From Rhodococcus sp. B50 (lineage in GTDB: Bacteria; Actinomycetota; Actinomycetes; Mycobacteriales; Mycobacteriaceae): DNA of 64,000 nucleotides. The notes under the pieces were generated by a model that saw only the letters and a program-made list of their open reading frames with translations, had not been told where the DNA came from and did not search any database. The position numbers and the translations under genes are program-made. Shown piece after piece: positions 8,925 through 17,754 of the stretch (within the stretch, counting starts at the first letter, position 1; each line of letters begins with the position of its first letter). The stretch lies in assembly GCF_013602415.1 (NCBI RefSeq), contig NZ_WPAG02000003.1, forward strand, positions 124,001 to 188,000, written 5' to 3'.

Positions 8925-9728
8925 GTGGCCGACGAGTCGACCCCCGCGCCCGAACCGGCCGCGCTGTACGAGCGCCGCGGCAGCGTCGCACTCATCACCC
9001 TGAACCGCCCGCGCGCGATGAACGCCGTCAACTGCGAGCTGTCCACCGCGGTCGGCAACTACCTCGAACAGGCCGACGCCGACGACGAGGTGCGGGTCAT
9101 CGTGATTACAGGCTCGGGCCGTGCGTTCTGCGCCGGCGCGGACCTGAAGGCGATCGGCGCCGGGCAGACGCTCGAGGCGGAGGACCACCCCGAGTGGGGT
9201 TTCGCTGGCTTCGCACAGCACTGGGTGAGCAAGCCGACGATCGCCGCGGTCAACGGATTTGCCCTCGGCGGCGGTACCGAACTGGTTCTCGCCGCCGACC
9301 TCGCCGTCATCGACGAGAACGCGCAGCTCGGCCTGCCCGAGGTCAAGCGCGGCCTGTTCGCCGCGGCGGGTGGCGTGATCCGTCTGCAGCAGCAGATCCC
9401 GAAGAAGATCGCCCTGGAGATCGCGCTGACCGGTGAGCCGATCAGCGCGGCAGAGGGCAAGGAGCTGGGCCTGGTCAACCGGGTCGCACCCGCGGGAACC
9501 GCGCTCGACGTCGCCTTCGAGCTGGCCGAGAAGATCGCCGTCAACGCGCCGCTGTCGGTGCGCGAGTCCAAGGCGATGATCCACCGCACCGCGACCGGCG
9601 CCGACTGGGAGTCCGGCGTCTGGGACGCCAACACCAAGTCGATGGCCGTCGTGTTCACCAGCGAGGACGCGAAGGAGGGCCCCGCCGCGTTCGCCCAGAA
9701 GCGCGAACCCGTCTGGACCGGTCGCTGA
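8925..9728 (+). CDS. Enoyl-CoA hydratase/isomerase (crotonase family)
   Basis: Hydrates a trans-2-enoyl-CoA to the 3-hydroxyacyl-CoA. The GTG at 8925 directly follows AAGGAGG and gives a 267-residue protein, the normal length. The oxyanion-hole segments are SGRAFCAGADLKAIG and NGFALGGGTELVLAADL. The two catalytic glutamates of true hydratases appear to be present, in GGGTELVLA and GLPEVKRGL, so hydration is more likely than isomerisation only. It is the first gene of an operon with thiolase, HSD10-like dehydrogenase, a flavoprotein and an acyl-CoA dehydrogenase. Expression is probably controlled at the palindromes just upstream. Confidence 0.92.
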   Translation: MADESTPAPEPAALYERRGSVALITLNRPRAMNAVNCELSTAVGNYLEQADADDEVRVIVITGSGRAFCAGADLKAIGAGQTLEAEDHPEWGFAGFAQHWVSKPTIAAVNGFALGGGTELVLAADLAVIDENAQLGLPEVKRGLFAAAGGVIRLQQQIPKKIALEIALTGEPISAAEGKELGLVNRVAPAGTALDVAFELAEKIAVNAPLSVRESKAMIHRTATGADWESGVWDANTKSMAVVFTSEDAKEGPAAFAQKREPVWTGR

Positions 9729-9836
9729 CCCGGCCGCCTCGCCACCTCGCCCCACCCCACTGAAACTCGGTCCGGTGCCGTGCCCACCTTCCCGGCACCG
9801 GACCGCCCCAACCACCACACCCGAAGGATCACCATC

Positions 9837-11030
9837 ATGACCAACGCAGTCATCGTCGACGCCGTCCGCCTCGCGTCCGGCAAGGGCAAGATGGGCGGCG
9901 CGCTGTCCGGCACCCACCCGGTCGAGCTCCTCGCCACCGTTCTGCGCTCCATCGTCTCGCGCAACAACCTCGACCCGGCCCAGGTCGACGACGTGATCGG
10001 CGGCTGTGTCGCTCAGGTCGGCGAGCAGGCAGTGAACATCTCCCGCACCGCGCTGCTGTCCGCCGGCTTCCCGGACTCGGTGCCCGCCACCACCATCGAC
10101 CGCCAGTGCGGGTCGAGCCAGCAGGCCGCCCACTTCGCCGCCCAGGGCATCATCGCCGGCGCCTACGACATCGTCATCGCCTGCGGTGTCGAGTCCATGA
10201 GCCGCATCCCGATGGGCACCGCGACCCTCGGCAAGGACACCGGCGGCCCGGGCATCGCCGCCCGCTACCCCGAGGGCCTGGTCAACCAGGGCATCTCCGC
10301 CGAGTTGATCGCCGCGAAGTGGAAGCTGGACCGCGACACCCTCGACGCCTACTCCGCGCAGTCGCACCAGCGCGCCGCCGAGGCGATCGCCGCGGGCGCG
10401 TTCGACAACGAGATCATCCCGATCGACGTCACCAACGCCGCCGGCGAGACGGTCACCCACCTCGTCGACGAGACGGTCCGCGCCGCGACCACCGCCGAGG
10501 GCCTGTCCGGCCTCAAGCCGTCCTTCTACACCGACTCGTACGCGGCACGCTTCCCCGAGGCCGGCTGGAACATCACCCCCGGCAACTCCTCGCCGCTGAC
10601 CGACGGCGCGTCCGCGGTCCTGATCATGAGCGAGGAGGCCGCGAACAAGCTGGGCCTGACCCCGCGCGCCCGGTTCCACTCGTTCTCCGTCGCCGGCGAC
10701 GATCCGGTCTTCATGCTGACCGCTCCGATCCCCGCCACCCACAAGGTGCTCGCGCGTGCGGGCCTGAGCATCGAGGACATCGACGCCTACGAGGTCAACG
10801 AGGCGTTCGCGCCGGTGCCGCTCGCCTGGGCGCACGAGTTCAACGCGGACCCCGCGAAGCTGAACCCGCGCGGCGGCGCGATCGCCCTCGGCCACGCCCT
10901 CGGCTCCTCCGGCACCCGCCTGCTCACCACCCTGGTCAACCAGCTCGAGGCGACCGGCGGTCGCTACGGCCTGCAGACGATGTGCGAGGGCGCCGGCATG
11001 GCCAACGCCACCATCATCGAACGTCTCTGA
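9837..11030 (+). CDS. Thiolase (acetyl-CoA C-acyltransferase)
   Basis: Cleaves 3-ketoacyl-CoA with CoA to acetyl- or propionyl-CoA. The start is the ATG at 9837 after GAAGGATC. The 397-residue length matches the family. The nucleophilic cysteine is C91 in DRQCGSSQQA, followed by the NEAFA motif, the catalytic His in GGAIALGHALGSSG and the second cysteine in MCEGAGMANA. Catalytic residues are intact. It lies 108 bp downstream of the hydratase gene and 37 bp upstream of the dehydrogenase gene. It belongs to the degradative FadA type by context; a biosynthetic acetoacetyl-CoA thiolase is unlikely beside an acyl-CoA dehydrogenase. Confidence 0.92.
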   Translation: MTNAVIVDAVRLASGKGKMGGALSGTHPVELLATVLRSIVSRNNLDPAQVDDVIGGCVAQVGEQAVNISRTALLSAGFPDSVPATTIDRQCGSSQQAAHFAAQGIIAGAYDIVIACGVESMSRIPMGTATLGKDTGGPGIAARYPEGLVNQGISAELIAAKWKLDRDTLDAYSAQSHQRAAEAIAAGAFDNEIIPIDVTNAAGETVTHLVDETVRAATTAEGLSGLKPSFYTDSYAARFPEAGWNITPGNSSPLTDGASAVLIMSEEAANKLGLTPRARFHSFSVAGDDPVFMLTAPIPATHKVLARAGLSIEDIDAYEVNEAFAPVPLAWAHEFNADPAKLNPRGGAIALGHALGSSGTRLLTTLVNQLEATGGRYGLQTMCEGAGMANATIIERL

Positions 11031-11067
11031 GACACCTTCTCCTCCACACCGATTCGAAAGGCACACC

Positions 11068-11829
11068 ATGATCGTCAATGACAGCGTCGCGGTCGTCACC
11101 GGTGGCGCGTCGGGCCTCGGCCTCGCCACCACCAAGGCCCTGCTCGCCGACGGCGCCTCGGTCGTCATCATCGACCTGCCGTCCTCCAACGGCGAGACCG
11201 TCGCCAAGGAGCTCGGTGACCGGGTCCGTTTCGTCGCCGCCGACGTCACCGACGAGGCCGCCGTCGCGGAGGCACTCGACGTCGCCGAGTCCCTCGGACC
11301 GCTGCGTGTCGCCGTCAACTGCGCCGGCATCGGCAACGCCATCAAGACCGTCAACAAGAACGGCGCGTTCCCCCTCGCCGATTTCTCGAAGATCATCAAC
11401 GTCAACCTGATCGGCACCTTCAACGTGCTGCGTCTGGCGGCCGAGCGGATCTCGAAGACCGAGCCGATCGACGGCGAGCGCGGCGTCATCATCAACACCG
11501 CCTCCGTCGCCGCCTTCGACGGCCAGATCGGTCAGGCCGCCTACTCGGCGTCCAAGGGCGGTGTCGTCGGCATGACCCTGCCGATCGCCCGCGACCTCGC
11601 GTCGCTGCTCATCCGCGTCAACACCATCGCACCGGGCCTGTTCAAGACCCCGCTGCTGGGCTCGCTGCCCGAGGAGGCCCAGAAGTCCCTCGGCGCGCAG
11701 GTACCGCACCCGTCGCGTCTCGGCGACCCGTCCGAGTACGGCGCCCTGGCCGCGCACATCGTCTCCAACCCGATGCTCAACGGCGAGACCATCCGTCTCG
11801 ACGGCGCCATCCGCATGGCACCCCGCTGA
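11068..11829 (+). CDS. SDR, 3-hydroxyacyl-CoA dehydrogenase type II (HSD10-like)
   Basis: NAD-dependent oxidation of a 3-hydroxyacyl-CoA to the ketone. The 253 residues show the Rossmann motif TGGASGLG (about 11-18), the NAG-type motif NCAGIG and the active site YSASK. The C-terminal part (IAPGLFKTPLLGSLPEEA, PSRLGDPSEY and LNGETIRLDGAIRM) closely matches the family of human HSD17B10, which acts on 2-methyl-3-hydroxybutyryl-CoA. GAAAGG precedes the ATG at 11068. Together with the racemase-like gene at 7514 this hints at 2-methyl-branched substrates. Confidence 0.9.
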   Translation: MIVNDSVAVVTGGASGLGLATTKALLADGASVVIIDLPSSNGETVAKELGDRVRFVAADVTDEAAVAEALDVAESLGPLRVAVNCAGIGNAIKTVNKNGAFPLADFSKIINVNLIGTFNVLRLAAERISKTEPIDGERGVIINTASVAAFDGQIGQAAYSASKGGVVGMTLPIARDLASLLIRVNTIAPGLFKTPLLGSLPEEAQKSLGAQVPHPSRLGDPSEYGALAAHIVSNPMLNGETIRLDGAIRMAPR

Positions 11830-11856
11830 CGCACGCACGAACCGAGGAGGGGCCGA

Positions 11857-12280
11857 TGACTGCACAGCCGCCGACCGCCGCCGCATGGCGGGACTTCGAG
11901 CCGATGCAGCTCGGCCCCATCTTCGACCACGTCCTCGAAGCATTCCATTAGAACGGCTTCCACGGCACCACCGTCCGCGACCTCGCCCGCAGCAGTCCGC
12001 GCTCGACTCCGAGATGCGTCACCTATCCCCGGAGAACCGCCGCCGATACGCGGCCACCCGCAAGCAACTCGAACTCATGGCCCTCGATCTCGTGACGGAC
12101 GGCATCGAGAAGGGTGTCTTCGCCGTCGACGACATCCCCGAGACCGTCCGTGCCCTGCTCGACATGGGCCAGTCCATCACCCGCTGGTTCCAGATCGACG
12201 GTCCCCTGACGCCCGACGAGGTCGCCGACCGCTACACCGCCATTGTCCTGCGTGTCGTCGGCCATCCCACCGCTCCCTGA
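11857..12280 (+). pseudogene. TetR-family regulator remnant with deleted DNA-binding region
   Basis: An ATG at 11857 (MTAQPPTAP) is well placed after a GAGGAG site, but the family-like segment WRDFEPMQLGPIFDHVLEAFH is in another frame. It then hits TAG and continues NGFHGTTVRDLAR. The helix-turn-helix is cut there. The third frame resumes far downstream in the protein with EMRHLSPENRRRYAATRKQ and runs intact to GHPTAP at 12280. Roughly 60 residues, including the recognition helix and the start of the ligand domain, are missing. The remaining C-terminus matches the broken TetR at 3561-4140 (YLAPDNRRRYRKARKEI), so these are homologues. No functional repressor can be made from this locus. Confidence 0.82.
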
Positions 12281-12305
12281 CAATCCGTACCGCGAGGAGA
12301 CCTAC

Positions 12306-13301
12306 GTGCTGACCACCGCATTCACCGAGACCTTCGGCGTCCGCCACCCCATCGTGCAGGGCGGCATGCAGTGGGTCGGTCGCGCCGAACTCGTTGCCGC
12401 TGTCGCCAATGCCGGCGCACTCGGCCTGATCACCGCGCTCACCCAACCCACACCGGACGATCTCGCGAAGGAGATCGCTCGCACCCGCGAGATGACAGAC
12501 CAGCCGTTCGGGGTGAACCTGACCATCCTGCCCGCGATCACCCCGCCGCCGTACGACGAGTACCGCCAGGTCATCATCGACTCCGGCGTCAAGATCGTCG
12601 AGACCGCCGGATCCAACCCGGCACCGCACCTGCCCGACTTCCACGCCGCCGGCATCAAGGTGCTGCACAAGTGCACCAGCGTCCGGCACGCCGTCAAGGC
12701 GCAGGACATCGGTGTCGACGGCATCAGCATCGACGGATTCGAGTGCGCCGGGCACCCCGGCGAGGACGATGTGCCGGGCCTGGTGCTGATCGCCGCCGCT
12801 GCCGAGCAGATCACCATCCCGATGATCGCGTCCGGCGGTTTCGGCGACGGCCGCGGCCTGGTCGCGGCGCTCGCGCTCGGTGCCGACGGGATCAACATGG
12901 GTACCCGCTTCATGTGCACCGAGGAGTCGCCGATCCACCGCACGATCAAGGAGGCGATCGTCGCGGCGAAGGAGACGGACACCGAGCTCATCTTCCGTCC
13001 ACTGCGCAACACTGCGCGGGTCGCCAGCAACACCGTCAGCCGCGAGGTCGTCGAGATCCTCGACCGCGGCGGGCAGTTCGAGGACGTCCGTGAACTCGTC
13101 GCCGGGGCGAGAGGGCGCCTCGTGTACGAGAACGGCGACCCGGAGGCCGGCATCTGGACGGTCGGCACCGTGCAGGGCATCATCCACGACATTCCGACGG
13201 CGGGCGAGCTCGTCGAACGGATCGTCGCCGACGCGGAGGCACTGATCGCCGAACGCCTCACAGGGCTGCTCGGCAGCGGAACCCAGACCGTCACCGCCTG
13301 A
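12306..13301 (+). CDS. Nitronate monooxygenase-type flavoprotein
   Basis: FMN-binding TIM-barrel protein of the NMO/2-nitropropane dioxygenase family. The GTG at 12306 follows GAGGAGA and gives 331 residues. Recognisable features are the N-terminal HPIVQGGMQWVGR, the catalytic-type His in FECAGHPGEDDV and the phosphate-binding GGFGDGRGLVAALALGADG with MGTRFMCTEE. In a beta-oxidation operon a true nitronate oxygenase would be odd. Mycobacterial steroid-ring degradation uses an NMO-fold protein of similar size (IpdC) in CoA-ester chemistry, so a role as an acyl-CoA-acting flavoprotein is plausible here. That is inference from context. Confidence 0.85.
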   Translation: MLTTAFTETFGVRHPIVQGGMQWVGRAELVAAVANAGALGLITALTQPTPDDLAKEIARTREMTDQPFGVNLTILPAITPPPYDEYRQVIIDSGVKIVETAGSNPAPHLPDFHAAGIKVLHKCTSVRHAVKAQDIGVDGISIDGFECAGHPGEDDVPGLVLIAAAAEQITIPMIASGGFGDGRGLVAALALGADGINMGTRFMCTEESPIHRTIKEAIVAAKETDTELIFRPLRNTARVASNTVSREVVEILDRGGQFEDVRELVAGARGRLVYENGDPEAGIWTVGTVQGIIHDIPTAGELVERIVADAEALIAERLTGLLGSGTQTVTA

Positions 13302-13320
13302 CCACGAGGAGGCAGAATCT

Positions 13321-14487
13321 ATGCAACGCAGACACTTCGAAGCCGATCACGAGGACTACCGCGGCACCGTCCGCGAGTTCCTCGCCCGCGAGGTCAAACC
13401 CCACTACCTGCAGTGGGAGGAAGACCACCTCATCGATCGCAGTGCGTGGCTCGCCGCCGCGAAGGCAGGAATCATGGGCTTGTCCGTTCCGGAAAAGTTC
13501 GGCGGCTCCGGCGTCACCGACTTCCGGTTCCGGCAGGTCGTCTTCGAAGAGATTGCCCGCTCCGCGACGACGTCTTTCGGCATGGGAACCGGCTGCCAGG
13601 ATGACATCGTGATCCCGTACATCAATCATCTCGGCACTGAGGATCAGAAGCGCCGTTGGCTGCCAGGGCTGGCCGCGGGTGAGCTGATCGGCGCCATCGC
13701 GATGACCGAGCCCGAAACGGGTTCGGACCTGCAGGCGATCAGAACTTCGGCCGTTTACGATCCAGCCACCAAGGAGTGGGTGATCAACGGGCAGAAGACG
13801 TTCATCACCAACGGAATTCACTCCGACCTGGTGATCGTCGTGTGCCGCACCGACCCGAACGCCGGGTCGAAGGGCTTCTCGCTTATCGTCGTCGAGCGCG
13901 ACACCCCCGGCTTCAGCCGCGGCCGCAAGCTGCACAAGGTTGGCCTCGCCGCGCAGGACACCGCCGAACTCGTCTTCGAGAACGTCCGCGTGCCCGCGAG
14001 CAACCTGCTCGGCACCGAGGGCCGCGGCTTCATCCACATGATGGAGAACCTGCCGCTCGAACGACTCTCCATCGCCATCGGTGCGATCTCTGCCGCCCGC
14101 GCCGCCTACGAGTGGACAAAGCACTACGTCTTCGAGCGCAAGGCCTTCGGCAAGCCGATCGGCGACCTGCAGAACACCCGGTTCGTGCTCGCCGAGATGC
14201 TCACCGAGATCGAGATCACCGAGTCGCACATCGACCGCTGCGTGATCGCCCTCAACGCAGACGAATTGACCGCAGTCGACGCGGCCAAGGCCAAGTGGTG
14301 GGCGACCGAGCTGCAGAAGAACGTCGTGGATCGTTGCGTCCAGGTGCACGGTGGGTACGGCTACATGATGGAGTACCCGATTGCTCGGTCCTTCCTCGAC
14401 GGCCGAATTCAGACCATCTACGGCGGCACCACCGAGGTCATGAAGGAGATCATCGGCCGCGACATCGCCTCGCAAATCGCCCAGTGA
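13321..14487 (+). CDS. Acyl-CoA dehydrogenase
   Basis: FAD-dependent introduction of the 2,3-double bond in an acyl-CoA. The ATG at 13321 follows GAGGAGG. The protein has 388 residues, a normal length. It carries the flavin-binding MTEPETGSDLQAI and ITNGIHSD segments, the signature ERLSIAIGAI, the HGGYGYMMEYPI motif and the catalytic-base region IYGGTTEVMKEIIGRDI with Glu in place. It is most like the long-chain or branched-chain type. It is the last gene of the operon; a strong hairpin at 14686 may end the transcript. It supplies the enoyl-CoA for the hydratase at 8925. Confidence 0.92.
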   Translation: MQRRHFEADHEDYRGTVREFLAREVKPHYLQWEEDHLIDRSAWLAAAKAGIMGLSVPEKFGGSGVTDFRFRQVVFEEIARSATTSFGMGTGCQDDIVIPYINHLGTEDQKRRWLPGLAAGELIGAIAMTEPETGSDLQAIRTSAVYDPATKEWVINGQKTFITNGIHSDLVIVVCRTDPNAGSKGFSLIVVERDTPGFSRGRKLHKVGLAAQDTAELVFENVRVPASNLLGTEGRGFIHMMENLPLERLSIAIGAISAARAAYEWTKHYVFERKAFGKPIGDLQNTRFVLAEMLTEIEITESHIDRCVIALNADELTAVDAAKAKWWATELQKNVVDRCVQVHGGYGYMMEYPIARSFLDGRIQTIYGGTTEVMKEIIGRDIASQIAQ

Positions 14488-14685
14488 TCGTTTCGGAATG
14501 AGTTCGGCGTGACACATGGCGGTCGAGATGCACCCGGCACTGTGTCTCGGGCAGCTGTTGATCTTGCTCCGGATGATCTGTGGAACCGGGTGGCTCCGCT
14601 GACCGAGGCCGGGCCGCGACCGACGCTCCACGAAACACTCCTCGCCGAGCTGCGGGCCACCGATCTGCCCGGGATGAACGACGTC

Positions 14686-14723
14686 GCCACTCGAGGGCTC
14701 GCATGTGCGAGCCCTCGAGTGGC
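14686..14723. terminator. Perfect 18-bp hairpin, possible bidirectional terminator
   Basis: GCCACTCGAGGGCTCGCA at 14686-14703 is exactly complementary to 14706-14723, with a 2-nt gap. No T-tract follows, which is common in high-GC actinobacteria. It lies 200 bp after the operon end. Confidence 0.55.
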
Positions 14724-14892
14724 ATTGAGCATGTCGACGCCTCGCGCACGGCTCGTCGGTGTCCGCACCGGTACGCAGGGAACGAAGGCCCCCTCGCCTG
14801 ATTCGTGTCCAGTCCGCTACTGATGCTCGGTGACGTCTCCAACGCCGAGCAGATCGTCGTTCACTACTACGAGAACACCCCACGATGATGCG

Positions 14893-14929
14893 ACGGGCTG
14901 CTCCTCTCCAACGGATGGGAGCAGCCCGT
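14893..14929. terminator. 12-bp hairpin
   Basis: ACGGGCTGCTCC (14893-14904) pairs exactly with GGAGCAGCCCGT (14918-14929) across a 13-nt loop. It lies between convergent genes, so it could stop either transcript. Confidence 0.5.
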
Positions 14930-14959
14930 GCGGTATTCGTGTTGCTGGAGTCGAGGTGC

Positions 14960-15006
14960 ACGTTGGTGCCCTCTCCGTCTCTGCGAGATCGGGAGGGCAC
15001 CAACGT
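14960..15006 (-). terminator. 14-bp hairpin at the end of the ligase gene
   Basis: ACGTTGGTGCCCTC (14960-14973) pairs exactly with 14993-15006. The right arm touches the stop codon of the minus-strand ligase gene, the position expected for its terminator. Confidence 0.65.
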
Positions 15007-16556
15007 CAAGCGTTGATCATCTGCCGCAGGCGGGATTTGAGGATCTTGCCCGATGCGTTGCGCGGAAGCTCCTCGACGATCAGAACTGCCGTCGGCTTCT
15101 TGTACGAAGCCAGCCGTTCTTGACAGTATTCGATGATGTCAGCCGCGCTGGGCGGATCCTCCGGATTCGCAGCGAGGATCACGGCAACGGGAGTCTCCCC
15201 CCAGTGATCATGCTTTTTGGCAACCAGGGCGACATCCTGCACCTGGGGGTGCCCGGCAATCACGTTCTCGACCTCAGCGCAATAGATGTTCTCTCCCCCG
15301 GAGATGATCATGTCCTTGAGCCGGTCGACCACATAAATGAAGCCATCTTCATCCACTCGAACCAAATCGCCTGAGTGGAACCAGCCCCCGTGGAACGCCT
15401 CCTCAGTGGCGTCAGGCTTGTTCCAGTACCCGGCCATTGTCGACGGGCCGCGGTAAACGATCTCGCCGACCTGCCCCGCGGGGACATCATTCATTTCCGC
15501 ATCCACCACACGAACCATGACGTGCGGCAACGGCTTACCGACTGACCCGAGCTTTCGCACTGCATCCTGCCCTCTGAGGACGACAGTATTAGGCGACATC
15601 TCGGTCTGTCCGAAGCCAGAGACGATGGAAACGCCGGGAAAGCAGTCGTTCATCCGGTGCAGAAGTGCCGGCGTAGCCGGGGCTGCGCCCCAACAAGCGA
15701 CCTTGAGCTGAATGTCTCTCGAAGAGAGAGTGGTGCTGCTGCACACTGATTGCCACTGTGTCGGGACGAGGAAGGCAGTGGTGACCGCCTCCTGTTCGAG
15801 TGTGTCGAGGAAGGCTTCGACGTCGAAGGCGCCCGTCGGGACGATGACGGATGTGTGCCCTAAGATGAGGCTGGGCAGCGCCGCGCCGACCCCGGCTATG
15901 TGGAACAGGGGCGAGGTGATGAGCGAGATCGTGTCCTCGTCGGTCAGCTGATAGATCTGACTGACCGCAATCGTTCCGGCAAGCAGATTCTCGTACGACA
16001 GCATCGCCCCTTTCGGGTTTCCTGTCGTGCCCGATGTGTACATGATGAGCGCGATGTCTTCCAGACGCAACGGCCATGGATGTTCCACCGCAGGAGTGGT
16101 GGCAAGCAGCTCGTCATAGGACACGAGAGGCAGGGCCATCTGCTCCGGATGAGAGCAGACGATCTTGATCGGCGGTAGTGGGATGCCAGCGCACGCCGCA
16201 TCCGTGACATCGATAAGACCACCCTCGGTGACGATCACGTTACCGCCGGAATCGCGGATGATGTACTCGACTTCGTCGGCGGCGAGCCGAAAATTCACCG
16301 GTACCGCGATTGCACCGATTCGGTTGACGGCGATGACCGTTTCTATGAACTCCGGCCGATTCTTCAACAGCACGAGTACGCGGTCACCGCTGCCGACACC
16401 CAGCTCCGACAGCGCGTGACCAAGTCTCGTGGTGCGATCGGCGAGTTCGGACCAGCTGGTGGTGAGACCACCGAATCGCATCGCCGGCGTGGACGGTTTA
16501 GTGTGGGCATGTCTTTCGACCTGGTGCATCCAAGTCAACGGCATATGCGGCAGCAT
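15006..16556 (-). CDS. Acyl-CoA synthetase (AMP-forming, FadD-like)
   Basis: ATP-dependent CoA ligase of 516 residues. Motifs are MYTSGTTGNPKGAMLSYENL (about 175-194), FGQTEMSPNTV, GYWNKPDATEEAF, WFHSGDLVRVDEDGFIYVVDR, IISGGENIYCAEVE and the catalytic lysine in NASGKILKSRL. All core motifs are intact. It differs from the MYPG-type ligases at 4420 and 52857 and is closer to general medium- and long-chain FadD proteins. It lies upstream of the alcohol dehydrogenase gene on the minus strand and is the likely source of the acyl-CoA used by the adjoining kinase and dehydrogenase module (inference). Confidence 0.9.
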   Translation of the reverse strand: MLPHMPLTWMHQVERHAHTKPSTPAMRFGGLTTSWSELADRTTRLGHALSELGVGSGDRVLVLLKNRPEFIETVIAVNRIGAIAVPVNFRLAADEVEYIIRDSGGNVIVTEGGLIDVTDAACAGIPLPPIKIVCSHPEQMALPLVSYDELLATTPAVEHPWPLRLEDIALIMYTSGTTGNPKGAMLSYENLLAGTIAVSQIYQLTDEDTISLITSPLFHIAGVGAALPSLILGHTSVIVPTGAFDVEAFLDTLEQEAVTTAFLVPTQWQSVCSSTTLSSRDIQLKVACWGAAPATPALLHRMNDCFPGVSIVSGFGQTEMSPNTVVLRGQDAVRKLGSVGKPLPHVMVRVVDAEMNDVPAGQVGEIVYRGPSTMAGYWNKPDATEEAFHGGWFHSGDLVRVDEDGFIYVVDRLKDMIISGGENIYCAEVENVIAGHPQVQDVALVAKKHDHWGETPVAVILAANPEDPPSAADIIEYCQERLASYKKPTAVLIVEELPRNASGKILKSRLRQMINA

Positions 16557-16710
16557 GTACAGATCCTTTGCCTTCGATCATGTGGTCACTGGCCGGCGGC
16601 GTGACCACCACGGTGGACAGGCCACGTACCAGCCTGCGCCCCCGAGGCGGTCTGCACGCCTCGGGGGAGACAACCGAGCGGTGAGTGCACTGGGTAGTGC
16701 ACCCTCTGCG

Positions 16711-17754
16711 CTATCCGGTGTGATCGTTCTCGACCACGACCCGGATGGGGTGAAGACTGCGGTCGCGGAGGGTGGCAATGCCTTCGGCGTACCTCTCAAG
16801 AGATACCCGGTGACTGATCGTTCCGGCGATCTTCAGCTGCCCGGATCCGACGAGCTCAATCAGGTCATCGAGGTCCTGAGAGACGTAGCCGTACGAGCCT
16901 CGAACCGACCATTCCTTCGCCACCAGTGTCCCGAGGCCAAAACCTAGCTCGACCTTCTCCGAGGACACCCCGACCACGGTGCACAGTCCTCCCGGGCGCA
17001 GGCTTCGGATCGCCTGTTCGACGGTTCTGTTCGACCCGACGAACTCGAAGCTGTAGTCGACCCCGCCACCGGTCTCGCTGACGATCCGCTTTCCTGGGGC
17101 CCCGTCCCGCGCATCGACCACCACGTCAGCCCCGAAGCCCGCGGCCCGATCGAGGGCAGCGTCGTAGGTGTCGACACCGATGACGCGGGCGCCGATCACC
17201 TGCTTCAGGATCATGGTGGCGTGCAGGCCGAGACCTCCGAGTCCGAAGACGGCGACGGTGTCGCCCCGCTGAACACCCGCTTCCCGGATCGCGTGGAACG
17301 GACCGGCAACGGCATCGGCCATGATCGCTGCGGTCGCGAAGTCGATCGAGTCCGGGATGCGGTGGACGTTGCCTGCCGGAACGGTGACGTAGTCCGCCGC
17401 GGCACCGGCTCCGACTACACCGAGGACGGTGTTGTTCGGGCACTGGTTGGTTCGCCCTGCCCGGCACGCCGTGCATTCGCCACAGACTACGATCGGATTG
17501 ACGAGCACCCGGTCGCCGGTCCTGACTCCGACGGCGTCGGTACCCACTTGGTCCACGACACCGGAGGCTTCGTGTCCCAAAGTGAGTGGCAGGTCCTGGG
17601 TGGGAATGTGTCCGTCGAGAATATGGAGGTCGGATCCGCAAATACCGCAGGCGCGGACTGCAACCCGGACGTCGCGCGGACCCGGTTCCGGGATCGGCAG
17701 ATCGACGAGTTCCGGATCCGCTCCGGATTCGCGAATCTGGATCGCACGCATCAC
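16711..17754 (-). CDS. Zinc-dependent alcohol dehydrogenase (MDR family), copy 1
   Basis: NAD(P)-dependent alcohol oxidation. The 347 residues have the catalytic zinc ligands C39, H61 and E62 (CGICGSDLH and LGHEASG), the structural zinc cysteines C91, C94, C97 and C105 (CGECTACRAGRTNQC) and the cofactor motif VFGLGGLGLHA. The start codon overlaps the end of the acyl-CoA dehydrogenase gene by 4 bp (ATGA), so the two are translationally coupled. A truncated, diverged copy lies at 26606-27488. It may oxidise a hydroxyl group before or after CoA activation; the substrate is unknown. Confidence 0.92.
   Translation of the reverse strand: MMRAIQIRESGADPELVDLPIPEPGPRDVRVAVRACGICGSDLHILDGHIPTQDLPLTLGHEASGVVDQVGTDAVGVRTGDRVLVNPIVVCGECTACRAGRTNQCPNNTVLGVVGAGAAADYVTVPAGNVHRIPDSIDFATAAIMADAVAGPFHAIREAGVQRGDTVAVFGLGGLGLHATMILKQVIGARVIGVDTYDAALDRAAGFGADVVVDARDGAPGKRIVSETGGGVDYSFEFVGSNRTVEQAIRSLRPGGLCTVVGVSSEKVELGFGLGTLVAKEWSVRGSYGYVSQDLDDLIELVGSGQLKIAGTISHRVSLERYAEGIATLRDRSLHPIRVVVENDHTG

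Larger units (their letters stand above)
14488..15005. other. Intergenic region between convergent genes, rich in hairpins
   Basis: About 520 bp between the end of the acyl-CoA dehydrogenase gene (plus) and the end of a ligase gene (minus). Three separate strong inverted repeats fall here. A weak open stretch on the plus strand at 14509-14823 has no ribosome site or clear family. I do not call a gene. Confidence 0.6.

Noticed and set aside
8889..11498. An 869-codon open frame on the minus strand opposite the hydratase and thiolase genes
   Set aside because: It is antisense to three intact beta-oxidation genes with full catalytic motifs; long antisense frames are a by-product of GC-rich codon use. 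Its translation is rich in Gly, Arg and Val and has no family motif.
14509..14823. Small plus-strand frame between convergent genes, with a DDLWNRV piece reminiscent of IS5-type transposases
   Set aside because: The resemblance covers only a few residues, the frame runs through a perfect hairpin and there is no ribosome site.
13291..15009. A 572-codon minus-strand frame across the acyl-CoA dehydrogenase gene
   Set aside because: Antisense shadow of an intact gene with all acyl-CoA dehydrogenase motifs; no start signal.
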